A stretch of DNA of 64,000 nucleotides from assembly GCF_004792685.1 (NCBI RefSeq), contig NZ_SRXT01000007.1:124001-188000 (forward strand). Direction: 5' to 3'. The translations under genes were made by a program, and so were the position numbers. Positions 28,136 to 36,979 of this stretch are shown here, in pieces (position 1 is the stretch's first letter; the number at the start of each line of letters is the position of its first letter). The notes beneath the pieces were generated by a model. That model was not told the DNA's origin, made no database searches, and saw nothing but the letters and a program-made list of their open reading frames with translations. The DNA comes from Sphingomonas gei. Lineage in GTDB: Bacteria > Pseudomonadota > Alphaproteobacteria > Sphingomonadales > Sphingomonadaceae.

Positions 28136-28284
28136 GCTGCTGTCCTAGCGCGGCTCGCCCGCGCTGCGTAACCCCCGTTGATGCATCGCCTATGTGCGGC
28201 GGAAGTTGAAGGACGATTCAGGTTCGCTTGACCGCCCGCCCGCACGCGGATTATCGCCGCGCCAGGTCAGGAGAGAATCGCGCC

Positions 28285-28992
28285 ATGAAGAAGCTCTACC
28301 CCAACGCCGAGGCAGCGCTGGAAGGGCTGCTGTTCGACGGCATGACGCTGTGTGCCGGCGGCTTCGGGCTGTGCGGCATCCCCGAGCGGCTGATCGACGC
28401 GATCCAGGCCGCGGGGGTCAAGGACCTCACCATCGCCTCGAACAATGCCGGGATCGACAATGAAGGCCTGGGCAAGCTGCTGCGCAGCCGCCAGGTGAAG
28501 AAGATGATCAGTTCCTATGTCGGCGAGAACAAGGAATTCGAGCGGCAATATCTGAGCGGCGAGCTCGAAGTCGAGTTCTGCCCGCAGGGCACGCTTGCCG
28601 AGCGCTGCCGGGCGGGCGGCGCGGGCATTCCCGGCTTCTACACCAAGACCGGCGTCGGCACGCAGGTCGCCGAGGGCAAGGAAGTCAAGGTTTTCGACGG
28701 CGAGGACTATATCCTCGAGCGCGGCATCCGCTCCGACCTGTCGATCATCAAGGGCTGGAAGGCCGACGAGACCGGTAACCTCATCTTCCGCAAAACCGCG
28801 CGCAACTTCAACCAGCCGATGGCGACCGCCGGCCGGATCTGCGTCGCCGAGGTCGAGGAAATCGTGCCCGTCGGCAGCATGGATCCCGACGCGATCCATT
28901 TGCCAGGCATCTATGTGCAGCGGCTGATCCTCGGCGCGCCCTATGACAAGAAGATCGAGTTTCGCACCGTGCGTCCGCGCGAGGCGGCGTGA
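28285..28992 (+). CDS. scoA: 3-oxoacid CoA-transferase subunit A
   Basis: The alpha subunit of succinyl-CoA:3-ketoacid CoA-transferase, which activates acetoacetate with CoA from succinyl-CoA. The 235-residue protein carries the glycine-rich GGFGLCGIPE near residue 27 and SSYVGENKEFERQ. AGGAG precedes the ATG at 28285, which is preferred over an open frame from 28228. Its stop overlaps the acid phosphatase gene (GTGA); the B subunit follows after that gene. Confidence 0.94.
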   Translation: MKKLYPNAEAALEGLLFDGMTLCAGGFGLCGIPERLIDAIQAAGVKDLTIASNNAGIDNEGLGKLLRSRQVKKMISSYVGENKEFERQYLSGELEVEFCPQGTLAERCRAGGAGIPGFYTKTGVGTQVAEGKEVKVFDGEDYILERGIRSDLSIIKGWKADETGNLIFRKTARNFNQPMATAGRICVAEVEEIVPVGSMDPDAIHLPGIYVQRLILGAPYDKKIEFRTVRPREAA

Positions 28993-30065
28993 TCGCGCGG
29001 CGGCCTGCGGCCGGGCTCGCGCTCGCGGCCGCGGGGGCGACGCTGCTCTCGGGCTGTGCCGCGGCGATGGTCGCGGCGCCGCTCGCAGCCGGAGCCGGCG
29101 TGTTCAAAGCGAGCAAGCAGGACCGCCCGTCGAAGCGCGACCGCAAGCGTGCGCAGCAGCAAGCGCCCAAGCCCGGGCAGGTTTTCACTGCGCCCGATGG
29201 CAGCAAGGTGCAGGTCACCACGCTGACCGCATTGCCGCCGCCGAGCGGCGCGGCCGCCGCGCCGGCCGCGCCGGGGGCCAATGCCCCGCCGGGGATGCAA
29301 TTTCTCTATGGCTCGGGCGAGGCCGCGGCGCTCAGCCTCCAGGCGTACCAGGCGCTGTGGAATTACCTCAAGGTCGAGATCGGCTACCGGCGCGACAAGA
29401 CGCAGGTCCGCTCGGTGGTGCTCGCTCCGGGGTCGACGCTGGACAATCCGCGGTTCGAGCCGTGCGGCAAGCGTCCGATGGCGGTGGTGCTCGACATCGA
29501 CGAGACCGCGCTGCTCAATCTCGGCTATGAACGCGACGAAGCGAGCCGCGGCGGCAGCTATGACGCGGCGCGCTGGGCCCGTTGGGAGCAGAGCGGCGCC
29601 GACCAGGTCGCAGCGGTGCCCGGCGCCGCCGAAGCGCTGGCCGCCGCGCGGCGCGAGGGGTTCACGGTGATCTTCAACTCCAATCGCTCGGCCGCCAGTG
29701 CCGCGCAGACTGCCGCCGCGCTCGACCATGCCGGGCTCGGCCCGGCGGCTTTGTTCGATACCCTGTGGCTGCGCGGCGAAGGCGAGCCGAGCGGCAAGGA
29801 CGCACGCCGCCAGAAGATCGCCCAGCGGTTTTGCATCGTCGCGATGGCGGGCGATCAGCTCGGCGATTTCAGCGACTTGTTCAACGCGCCCGATGCGCCG
29901 GTCGCCGCGCGGCGCAACAGCGTCGGCGGCACCCTGCTCGCGCCGCTCTGGGGCGCTGGCTGGTTCATGCTGCCCAACCCGGTCTACGGCACCGGGCTCA
30001 AGGGCGGCGTCGACGAGATTTTTCCGCCCGACGCGCGCTGGGTGGACCCTGAGGAGAAGAAGTAA
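28989..30065 (+). CDS. Acid phosphatase-like lipoprotein (HAD class B / e(P4) type)
   Basis: A 358-residue exported HAD phosphatase. A signal peptide ends in a lipobox (LLSGC, Cys23), followed by a Lys/Pro/Ala-rich linker and a HAD domain whose nucleophile motif is DIDET at 169-173, as in class B/C acid phosphatases and the nucleotidase lipoprotein e(P4). The later VIFNSNRS and AGDQLGDF correspond to motifs II and IV. It starts with GTG overlapping scoA and ends overlapping the scoB start, so it is embedded in the CoA-transferase operon. Confidence 0.88.
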   Translation: MIARRPAAGLALAAAGATLLSGCAAAMVAAPLAAGAGVFKASKQDRPSKRDRKRAQQQAPKPGQVFTAPDGSKVQVTTLTALPPPSGAAAAPAAPGANAPPGMQFLYGSGEAAALSLQAYQALWNYLKVEIGYRRDKTQVRSVVLAPGSTLDNPRFEPCGKRPMAVVLDIDETALLNLGYERDEASRGGSYDAARWARWEQSGADQVAAVPGAAEALAAARREGFTVIFNSNRSAASAAQTAAALDHAGLGPAALFDTLWLRGEGEPSGKDARRQKIAQRFCIVAMAGDQLGDFSDLFNAPDAPVAARRNSVGGTLLAPLWGAGWFMLPNPVYGTGLKGGVDEIFPPDARWVDPEEKK

Positions 30066-30718
30066 TGCCCTGGACCCGTGACGAAATGGCCGCGCGCGCC
30101 GCGAAGGAGCTGCAGGACGGTTTCTACGTCAATCTCGGGATCGGCATCCCGACGCTCGTCGCCAATCACATTCCCGAAGGCGTCGAAGTCACGCTCCAGT
30201 CCGAAAACGGCATGCTCGGCATCGGGCCATTCCCTTATGAGGGCGAAGAGGATCCCGACCTGATCAACGCGGGCAAGCAGACGATCAGCGAGCTGCCCCA
30301 ATCGGCCTATTTCTCGTCGTCGGACAGCTTCGCGATGATCCGCGGCGGGCATATCGACTTGACCGTCCTCGGCGCGATGGAAGTCAGCGAGAAAGGCGAC
30401 ATCGCCAATTGGATGATCCCCGGCAAGATGATCAAGGGCATGGGCGGCGCGATGGATCTCGTCGCCGGAGTCAAGAAGATCATCGTGGTGATGGAACACA
30501 CCAGCAAGAACGGCGACCCCAAGTTCATTCCCGAGTGCACCTTGCCGCTGACCGGCAAGAACGTCGTCGACATGATCATCACCGATCTCGCGGTATTCCA
30601 GCGCGACGACCATGACAGCCCGTTCAAGCTTGTCGAGCTGGCGCCGGGTGTCGGAGCGGAGGAAGTGGCGGCGAAGACGACGGGTCGTTACGAAGTAGCT
30701 TCGACCCAGCCGATCTGA
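30065..30718 (+). CDS. scoB: 3-oxoacid CoA-transferase subunit B
   Basis: The beta subunit of the succinyl-CoA:3-ketoacid CoA-transferase; 217 residues. It contains the catalytic glutamate region SENGMLGIGP and the family blocks GIGIPTLVANHIPEG and WMIPGKMIKGMGGAMDL. Its ATG overlaps the acid phosphatase stop (TAATG). With scoA it should interconvert acetoacetate and acetoacetyl-CoA, a route that also serves polyhydroxybutyrate turnover. Confidence 0.95.
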   Translation: MPWTRDEMAARAAKELQDGFYVNLGIGIPTLVANHIPEGVEVTLQSENGMLGIGPFPYEGEEDPDLINAGKQTISELPQSAYFSSSDSFAMIRGGHIDLTVLGAMEVSEKGDIANWMIPGKMIKGMGGAMDLVAGVKKIIVVMEHTSKNGDPKFIPECTLPLTGKNVVDMIITDLAVFQRDDHDSPFKLVELAPGVGAEEVAAKTTGRYEVASTQPI

Positions 30719-30870
30719 ATAGCCGCGGTTTTGCTTCGGCGTGAAGCTGCGGCTTCGCCGGCGGTACTGACATAGAGTCTGGCTTTATCTCGCGGCACTG
30801 CGTAAACTTGTCGCGGGGCCGCCGAATCGCGCCCGCGTAACTTGCGTTGATCCTAGGGTGGGGGACCCTG

Positions 30871-32106
30871 ATGGCAAGCTATCCGCATGGTGCAGCGACG
30901 CAGAAACGACGGTTCGCGGTCAAGGTCGACGATGTCGAGGTGGGCGCGCACGACCGGGCTGGCGATGTAATCCTCCAGGTCTATTCGGTCGTGGTACCGC
31001 GCTACGCGGTATATCGCACCGAGAAGCGCGTGATGGTGCACTATTCGGACGATGGCGCAGAGCAGGCCGAACAGGAGAAGCGGATCGGACAGCTATACGC
31101 GGTCCGCGGGCAGATCAGCTCGCTGATCGACGGCTGGCGTGCCGAAGAGGACGTTCGCAACAGCAAGGGTGCGCGGGTCGGCAATGGCCGCCGTGCCGCG
31201 CGCTACGACCGGCGGATCGCCGATGCGCTGCTGCTCGCGCTGCAAGGCAATGTCCCGGCAGCGATCGAACTGCTCAACGGCGCCAAGAACGACATCGTCA
31301 GCGAGCGCCAGTCGATCGCGCGGATCGATTATCTATGGACCGCGATGGCGGTGACCGGCTTCTTCGTGCTGCTGATGGCGATCATCTCGTCCGGCACGCT
31401 ATATGGCGTCGTGCACCGGCTCGGCCCGCCTTATGCGTCGGTGTGGACTGCGGTCAGCGGCGGGACGATGGGGGCATTTTTCTCGATCGCGACCGGGCTC
31501 AACACGCGTACCATCCTGATCGATCTGCAGAACCGCAATAACCGCGCCGACGCGGCATTGCGCGTGATGATCGGCGCGATCTCGGGCGGGATGCTGCTGT
31601 GCCTGCTCAGTTCGGGGCTGGCGGCCAATTCGCTGATCGCCATCGGCACGCTGAACGAGACCAGCGTCAAGGCGACGCTGCTGGTCTTCGTGCTGGGCTT
31701 CCTCGCCGGCTTCGCCGAGCGCCTGCTTCCCGATCTGCTCGAAAAGGCCAAGCTCGGGCTCGAAGACGATGCGCCGACCGCCCCTAAACCCTCGGGCGGC
31801 GGCGCCACCCCTGGCGCCGGAGCCGGTGGCGGCGGTGGTGGGGCGGAACTGCCCGTCACCGTCACGCCCGTCGCGGCGCCCACTCCGGAGGGGCGGGACG
31901 CGGAGGCGAGCGGACCGGTCGATGATCCTGACGCCCCCGTTGCGGACGAGAGTGGCGCTGCGGCTCCGCCGGAAAGCGTGGGGGATCCTGAAAGTCTCGC
32001 CCCCAGCGTGACGCAGGTGGACGATCCCGACGCGGCATCTCCGTTGGCGAGCGAGGAAGGTCAGCCTGTTACCGAGGAGCCGCCCGCGCGACCGCTGACG
32101 GCGTGA
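30871..32106 (+). CDS. Unknown membrane protein with long acidic tail
   Basis: A 411-residue protein in three parts. Residues 1-150 are soluble and partly helical (EQAEQEKRIGQLYAVRGQI may coil). Residues 155-290 hold about four membrane segments and end in GFLAGFAERLLPDLLEK. Residues 295-411 are low complexity, rich in Gly, Pro, Ala, Asp and Glu, with repeated DDPDA-like units. The ATG at 30871 follows a G-rich site. I do not recognise the family. It lies 42 bp before the ferritin-like gene. Confidence 0.65.
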   Translation: MASYPHGAATQKRRFAVKVDDVEVGAHDRAGDVILQVYSVVVPRYAVYRTEKRVMVHYSDDGAEQAEQEKRIGQLYAVRGQISSLIDGWRAEEDVRNSKGARVGNGRRAARYDRRIADALLLALQGNVPAAIELLNGAKNDIVSERQSIARIDYLWTAMAVTGFFVLLMAIISSGTLYGVVHRLGPPYASVWTAVSGGTMGAFFSIATGLNTRTILIDLQNRNNRADAALRVMIGAISGGMLLCLLSSGLAANSLIAIGTLNETSVKATLLVFVLGFLAGFAERLLPDLLEKAKLGLEDDAPTAPKPSGGGATPGAGAGGGGGGAELPVTVTPVAAPTPEGRDAEASGPVDDPDAPVADESGAAAPPESVGDPESLAPSVTQVDDPDAASPLASEEGQPVTEEPPARPLTA

Positions 32107-32148
32107 GCGGCGCGTTGACCCTGTTTGGGACGAGGCGTATCTTCGCGC

Positions 32149-32832
32149 ATGTTTGCTTGGTTCCGCCGCCGTTATCTCGACCTGCTGGGCTCGATCTACA
32201 TCTATAACGAGCATCGGGGCTATACGAGCATCGACCGTGTGCTCGATGCGGCGCGGGTGCGTTCGGCCGACGACCCCACCTTCATCGCCGCGATCGAGAA
32301 GCACCGCGCGGACGAGCGCAAACACTATCTGATGTTCAAGCGCTGGTTCGAGCTACAGGGCAAGATGCCGCTCGAGGTCGGCCGAACGTGCGGCCATATC
32401 GATCGCTTTGTCGAGATCATCTTCCACCGCACGATCGACGATCTCGATACCGACGCGATCATCGCCAGCGACGACGCGTTCGAGAAGCTCTGCCGCGTGA
32501 TCTCGCTTACCGAGCAGCGTGGCTATCGACAGGTCGACATCCTGCTGCGTCATCCCCTGGTCACGGGGGACAAGGTGCTGATGAAGATATTCCGGATCAT
32601 CGAGAAGGACGAACCGAGCCACTGGGCGCCCTATGAGGGCTGGCTCGAGGCCCATGGCAAGCGCGGTCCGAAATGGTGGGAGCGCGCGATCGACACGTTC
32701 ATCCATTCCGAGCTGCTGTTCCTCAAGCTGCCCATGCTCTTCCTCAACCCGTTCGTGAAGCGCCGGGTCGACTGGGCGGATGCGCATGACTCCGCCCAGC
32801 GGTTGGCGAGTCCGCTCCCCGCGGGCATCTGA
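32149..32832 (+). CDS. Ferritin-like di-iron fold protein, unknown
   Basis: A 227-residue protein with a spacing that suggests a ferritin-like di-iron centre: Glu21, then Glu56-x2-His59 (DERKH), Glu122, and Glu155-x2-His158 (DEPSHW). The C-terminal part (FIHSELLFLKLPMLFLNPF) is hydrophobic and may contact the membrane. It is neither a bacterioferritin nor a Dps by sequence. An in-frame GTG/ATG is present upstream; the ATG at 32149 (MFAWFRRRYL) is chosen. Di-iron chemistry is inference from ligand spacing. Confidence 0.7.
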   Translation: MFAWFRRRYLDLLGSIYIYNEHRGYTSIDRVLDAARVRSADDPTFIAAIEKHRADERKHYLMFKRWFELQGKMPLEVGRTCGHIDRFVEIIFHRTIDDLDTDAIIASDDAFEKLCRVISLTEQRGYRQVDILLRHPLVTGDKVLMKIFRIIEKDEPSHWAPYEGWLEAHGKRGPKWWERAIDTFIHSELLFLKLPMLFLNPFVKRRVDWADAHDSAQRLASPLPAGI

Positions 32833-32903
32833 TGGGGGCAGCCGGAGCGGGCGCGTCGACGGCTCGCAACTAGAGACGATTTCAGTTGGATTGACCACCC
32901 GAG

Positions 32904-32988
32904 CCGTTCGCCCTGAGCTTGTCGAAGGGCGATGCTGCCAGCGGTCCGTGCGTGGATAGCCGCCCTTCGACAGGCTCAGGGCGACCGG
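32904..32988. repeat. Extragenic palindrome, CTGAGCTTGTCGAAG family, copy 3
   Basis: Arms CCGTTCGCCCTGAGCTTGTC (from 32904) and the inverse ending CAGGGCGACCGG (to 32988) flank about 30 bp. It lies between the ferritin-like gene and a small minus-strand gene. Confidence 0.85.
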
Positions 32989-33052
32989 GAAAAGCACCGA
33001 TTCCGTCAATATGAAATCGACTCTAGTCGGTCGCCTCTCCCGGAAGGTCAGG

Positions 33053-33202
33053 TCAAGGCGCGCTGCATCCGATGTCCTGGACCAAGGTGTCCCAGATCCA
33101 TTCCGCCGCCGTGCAAGTGCGCGCCTGTTGCTTCGGAAGAAGCGTCGTGATCGTTGGCAGTATGACTGCGAAGGCGGCCGCCGCAAATGCAATGGCTTTC
33201 AT
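33053..33202 (-). CDS. Small secreted protein, 49 residues, unknown
   Basis: A short frame read by hand. It begins MKAIAFAAAAFAVILPTITT, a typical signal peptide, and the mature part contains two cysteines (ARTCTAAEWIW and DIGCSAP at the end) that could form a disulfide. The ribosome site AAGGG is modest. No other gene occupies this 600-bp gap. I do not recognise it; the signal peptide and codon use argue that it is real. Confidence 0.5.
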   Translation of the reverse strand: MKAIAFAAAAFAVILPTITTLLPKQQARTCTAAEWIWDTLVQDIGCSAP

Positions 33203-33444
33203 GATATTGCCCTTGTCCCAGAGGATGTGATCATCGCAACTGACTTGCGGGTGTCGCTTTGCTGTCCGCCCCGCAATCTAAAGCTCGGGCGAATATGCAA
33301 TCGAGTCAAGGTGGTATCGAGTGATCGACTGCTATGATCCGATCCTGTTAGCCTGCGCGCTCGCTTCATGCTTCGGGGCCTTGGTGCCTGCGGTGGGATG
33401 AACAAGTGTTTCAACAAGGCCGTCGCTCGGCTATCGACGCCGGC

Positions 33445-34407
33445 ATGCATGTTCTTCTGACAGGTTCTTCCGGCTGGCTCGGCCGCTTCCTTGCGCCGCT
33501 GCTGCGTGCCCGCGGCGATGTGGTGGTCGGCCTCGATGTCGCACCCGGCGCCGACACCGACGTCATCGGTTCGGTCGCCGATCGCGCACTGATCGACCGC
33601 GTCTTCGCCGATCATGGCGTAGAGGCGGTGATTCACGCCGGCGCGCTGCACAAGCCCGACATCGTCCGCTATCCGGCGCGGGCGTTCGTCGACGTCAACG
33701 TGAGCGGCACGCTCAACTTGCTCGAAGCGGCAACGGCGGCGGGGCATGATCGCTTCGTCTTCACCTCGACCACGTCGCTGATGATCTCCAACGCGATCCG
33801 GGACGAGCTCGCCGATCATGCCGTGTGGCTCGACGAGACCAGCGGTCCGCTCGAGCCGCGCAACATCTATGGCGTCACCAAGCTTGCCGCCGAGCAGCTT
33901 TGCCGGCTCGCGCATCTGGAGAAGGGCCTCAACTGCGTCGTGCTGCGCACCAGCCGCTTCTTCCCGGAGGACGATGATACGCATCGCATCCTCTCGGGCG
34001 ACAACATGAAGGCCAACGAGTTGCTCCATCGGCGCCTGACGGTGGAAGACGCGGCCCGCGCGCACCTCGCCGCGCTAGACCGGGCGCCGCAGATCGGCTT
34101 CGGCACCTTCATCGTATCGGCGCCGACGCCGTTCGACCGCGGCGAGTGCGCCGCACTCAAGCACGATGCCGCGACAGTAATCGCACGCCATTTCCCCGAT
34201 GCACCTGCGTTATATGCCGCAAAAGGCTGGGAACTGCCCAATTCGATTGGCCGTGTCTATGACGCCGCGCTTGCGGAGCAAGTCATGCACTTTCGCTGCG
34301 AGACAGATTTTGGGAAATTGCTCGGCGCTTTGAAGGCTAGTGACTCGCTGCCATTCGCGCATGACCCCTCCTATATCTCGCCGAAGGAAGTATCGGGCGC
34401 TGCATGA
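33445..34407 (+). CDS. NAD-dependent epimerase/dehydratase family protein
   Basis: A 320-residue extended SDR. The N-terminal MHVLLTGSSGWLGRFL holds GxxGxxG at 7-13, and IYGVTKLAAEQ carries the catalytic Tyr-x3-Lys. The order DVNVSGTLNLLEAA and VFTSTTS fits nucleotide-sugar epimerases. An in-frame GTG at 33406 would add 13 residues. It is a stand-alone gene before the cytochrome, and its substrate is unknown. Confidence 0.85.
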   Translation: MHVLLTGSSGWLGRFLAPLLRARGDVVVGLDVAPGADTDVIGSVADRALIDRVFADHGVEAVIHAGALHKPDIVRYPARAFVDVNVSGTLNLLEAATAAGHDRFVFTSTTSLMISNAIRDELADHAVWLDETSGPLEPRNIYGVTKLAAEQLCRLAHLEKGLNCVVLRTSRFFPEDDDTHRILSGDNMKANELLHRRLTVEDAARAHLAALDRAPQIGFGTFIVSAPTPFDRGECAALKHDAATVIARHFPDAPALYAAKGWELPNSIGRVYDAALAEQVMHFRCETDFGKLLGALKASDSLPFAHDPSYISPKEVSGAA

Positions 34408-34464
34408 CCTGACGATGCGCGATGCGCATTGTTCGCGTAACAAGTATTTGAGCTTGGGGGGAAT

Positions 34465-35304
34465 ATGCGCTGGATCATCCGTGGACTGGCGGCGCTCGCC
34501 GGCCTGATCCTGGTCGTCGTCGTGATCGTCTATGCGGGGTCCGAATGGGTGATCCGCAAGGGCCACGCCGTGCCGCTCGCCGAAGTCGCGATCCCGCGTG
34601 ACGCCGCCGCGGTCGCCGAGGGTGCGCGCGTCGCCCGCATCGCCAATTGCCGCGACTGTCACGGCGCCAATGGCGAAGGCAAAATCCTGTTCGAAGATCC
34701 GCTGCTCGGCCGCATCGCGCCGCCGCCGCTGGCGAGGGTCGCCGCAACGATGACCGATGCCGAACTCGTCCGCGCGATCCGCCACGGCGTCCACAAGGAT
34801 GGCTCCTCGCTGTTCGTCATGCCGACCGCCGCGCTCGGCCATCTGTCGGATCAGGATGTCGGCCGGATCGTGGCGTGGATCCGCACCCTGAAACCGGGCC
34901 CGACGGATTCGCAGGCAACCATGTCCTACGGCCCGATCGGGCGGGCGCTGATCCTCGCGGGCAAGCTCCCCGCGGCGGCAAATTCGGCGAGTCTCTCGCA
35001 GCCTGCCCGCCCGGCCGACATGGGCCGCTACGTCGCCGACTTCGCCTGCCTCGCCTGCCACAAGCTCCATCAGGACGGCACGATGGAAGACGGCACCACC
35101 AAGGTCCCCGCGTTGGCCCCGATGGTCGCAGCCTATGATCCCGCCAGGCTCAAGAAGCTGCTGCGTACCGGCATAGGCACCAGGCCGGATCACGGCCTGA
35201 TGAGCAAGGTCGCGCGCGAGAGCTTCTTCGTGCTCACCGATCCCGAGATCGACGCGATCCAGGCATATCTGAAGGGCGAGGCCGAGCGGGCGCCGGCGCA
35301 ATAG
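34465..35304 (+). CDS. Membrane-anchored dihaem cytochrome c
   Basis: A 279-residue c-type cytochrome with an uncleaved-type N-terminal membrane anchor (residues 8-25) and two haem-binding sites, CRDCH at 62-66 and CLACH at 195-199, each with a following Met-containing loop. It resembles the cytochrome subunits of membrane dehydrogenases that pass electrons to the terminal oxidase. No dehydrogenase gene adjoins it. It precedes leuC by 76 bp. Confidence 0.9.
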   Translation: MRWIIRGLAALAGLILVVVVIVYAGSEWVIRKGHAVPLAEVAIPRDAAAVAEGARVARIANCRDCHGANGEGKILFEDPLLGRIAPPPLARVAATMTDAELVRAIRHGVHKDGSSLFVMPTAALGHLSDQDVGRIVAWIRTLKPGPTDSQATMSYGPIGRALILAGKLPAAANSASLSQPARPADMGRYVADFACLACHKLHQDGTMEDGTTKVPALAPMVAAYDPARLKKLLRTGIGTRPDHGLMSKVARESFFVLTDPEIDAIQAYLKGEAERAPAQ

Positions 35305-35380
35305 GCCGGAATAGCCCAGCTTCGCGACGCAAAATTGCGGCGCGGCTTGCCCTGACGTACGATTGGACTAGATCGCCTGC

Positions 35381-36823
35381 ATGGCCAGCATACCGCGCAC
35401 CCTGTACGAGAAGATCTGGGCAGACCATGTCGTCGAGCGCCGCGGCGACGGAACCTGCCTGGTCTATATCGATCGGCATCTCGTCCACGAAGTCACCAGC
35501 CCGCAGGCTTTCTCGGGCCTTCGCGCCGCCGGTCGTCCTGTACGCCGCCCCGACCTTACCCTCGCGGTCCCCGACCACAACCTGCCGACCACCGCGCGCG
35601 TCGATGCCGCGGGGCGTGCGCTGCCGATCGCCGATGCCGCAAGTGCCGGCCAACTCGCCGCGCTCCGCGCCAATGTCGCCGAGTTCGGTGTTCCCTATAT
35701 CGATGCGCTCGACGCGCGGCAGGGGATCGTCCATGTCGTCGGCCCCGAACAGGGCTTCACGCTCCCCGGCACCACGCTCGTCTGCGGCGACAGCCACACC
35801 TCGGCACACGGTGCGCTGGGGGCGCTGGCCTTCGGTATCGGAACCTCGGAGGTCGAGCACGTCCTCGCCACCCAGACCCTGCTGCTCCAACAGTCCAAAA
35901 CGCTCGAGATCCGCGTCGACGGGAGCCTCGGCTTCGGAGTGAGCCCCAAGGACGTCGTCCTCGCGATCATCGGCAAGATCGGCGCGGCCGGGGGGTCGGG
36001 CTATGTTATCGAATTCACTGGCGAAGTGATCCGCGCGATGTCGGTCGAGGGCCGCCTGACCGTCTCCAACATGTCGATCGAAGGCGGCGCCCGCTCGGGC
36101 CTGATTGCGCCCGACGAGACGACCTTCGCCTATCTCAAGGGGCGCCCGATGGCGCCGCAGGGCGAGGACTGGGACAGGGCCGTCGCCTATTGGCGCATGC
36201 TCCCGACCGACGCCGGCGCGCGCTACGACAAGACTGTCCTTCTCCATGCCAGCGACATCGCGCCGTCGCTCACCTGGGGCACCAGCCCCGAGGACGTCGT
36301 CGCGATCACCGGTGCCATCCCCGATCCCGAGAGCTTCGCCGATCCGTCGAAGCGCGTCGCCGCGCAGAAATCGCTCGATTATATGGGCCTCGCCGCGGGC
36401 ACGGCGATGCAGGACATCGCGATCGAGCATGTCTTCATCGGCAGCTGCACCAACAGCCGCATCGAGGATCTGCGCGCCGCTGCCGCGGTGGTGAAGGGCC
36501 GGCACGTTGCCGACCGCATCCGCCAAGCGCTGATCGTCCCGGGCTCGGGGCTGGTCAAATTGCAGGCCGAGGCCGAGGGGCTCGACCGCATCTTCACCGA
36601 AGCCGGCTTCGAATGGCGCGAGCCCGGCTGCTCGATGTGCCTCGCGATGAATCCGGACAAGGTGCCCCCCGGCGAACGTTGTGCTTCCACCTCGAATCGA
36701 AACTTCGTAGGGAGGCAGGGTCCGGGCGCGCGAACCCACCTGCTGTCTCCCGCCATGGCGGCGGCCGCGGCAGTGACGGGGCGCCTCACCGATGTCAGGG
36801 AGCTGATGTCGGCGGATGCGTGA
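35381..36823 (+). CDS. leuC: 3-isopropylmalate dehydratase large subunit
   Basis: The [4Fe-4S] aconitase-family subunit that isomerises 2- to 3-isopropylmalate in leucine synthesis with LeuD. The 480-residue protein has TLYEKIWADHVV at the start, GDSHTSAHGALG, and the cluster cysteines in GSCTNSRIEDLR and GCSMCLAMNPD. leuD follows after a short insert that contains a small secreted-peptide gene. Lengths and motifs are normal. Confidence 0.97.
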   Translation: MASIPRTLYEKIWADHVVERRGDGTCLVYIDRHLVHEVTSPQAFSGLRAAGRPVRRPDLTLAVPDHNLPTTARVDAAGRALPIADAASAGQLAALRANVAEFGVPYIDALDARQGIVHVVGPEQGFTLPGTTLVCGDSHTSAHGALGALAFGIGTSEVEHVLATQTLLLQQSKTLEIRVDGSLGFGVSPKDVVLAIIGKIGAAGGSGYVIEFTGEVIRAMSVEGRLTVSNMSIEGGARSGLIAPDETTFAYLKGRPMAPQGEDWDRAVAYWRMLPTDAGARYDKTVLLHASDIAPSLTWGTSPEDVVAITGAIPDPESFADPSKRVAAQKSLDYMGLAAGTAMQDIAIEHVFIGSCTNSRIEDLRAAAAVVKGRHVADRIRQALIVPGSGLVKLQAEAEGLDRIFTEAGFEWREPGCSMCLAMNPDKVPPGERCASTSNRNFVGRQGPGARTHLLSPAMAAAAAVTGRLTDVRELMSADA

Positions 36824-36834
36824 GGGGACTGCGT

Positions 36835-36948
36835 ATGAAACGGGCCTTGATGGTGTTGATCGTAGGAACGGTGTTGAGCGGCCTCGCCGCGGCGTATGCT
36901 TCTGCACACAGCAAGCCGCCGACAACGCAGTCGCCCGACCCGAACTGA
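36835..36948 (+). CDS. Small secreted peptide gene between leuC and leuD
   Basis: A 37-residue frame read by hand. It starts MKRALMVLIVGTVLSGLAAA, a good signal peptide with an AHS-type cleavage region, then a short polar Pro/Thr/Ser-rich tail (SKPPTTQSPDPN). The ATG lies 12 bp after the leuC stop. No strong ribosome site is visible beyond GAGGGG. It could be a short exported peptide or a remnant. Its role is unknown. Confidence 0.5.
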   Translation: MKRALMVLIVGTVLSGLAAAYASAHSKPPTTQSPDPN

Positions 36949-36979
36949 TCGGGCGGCCCACCCTCTGGAGTCCTTGCTG

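Noticed and set aside
26546..28171. 541-codon plus-strand frame opposite the TPP enzyme gene
   Set aside because: Antisense shadow; the TPP enzyme has full motifs on the minus strand.
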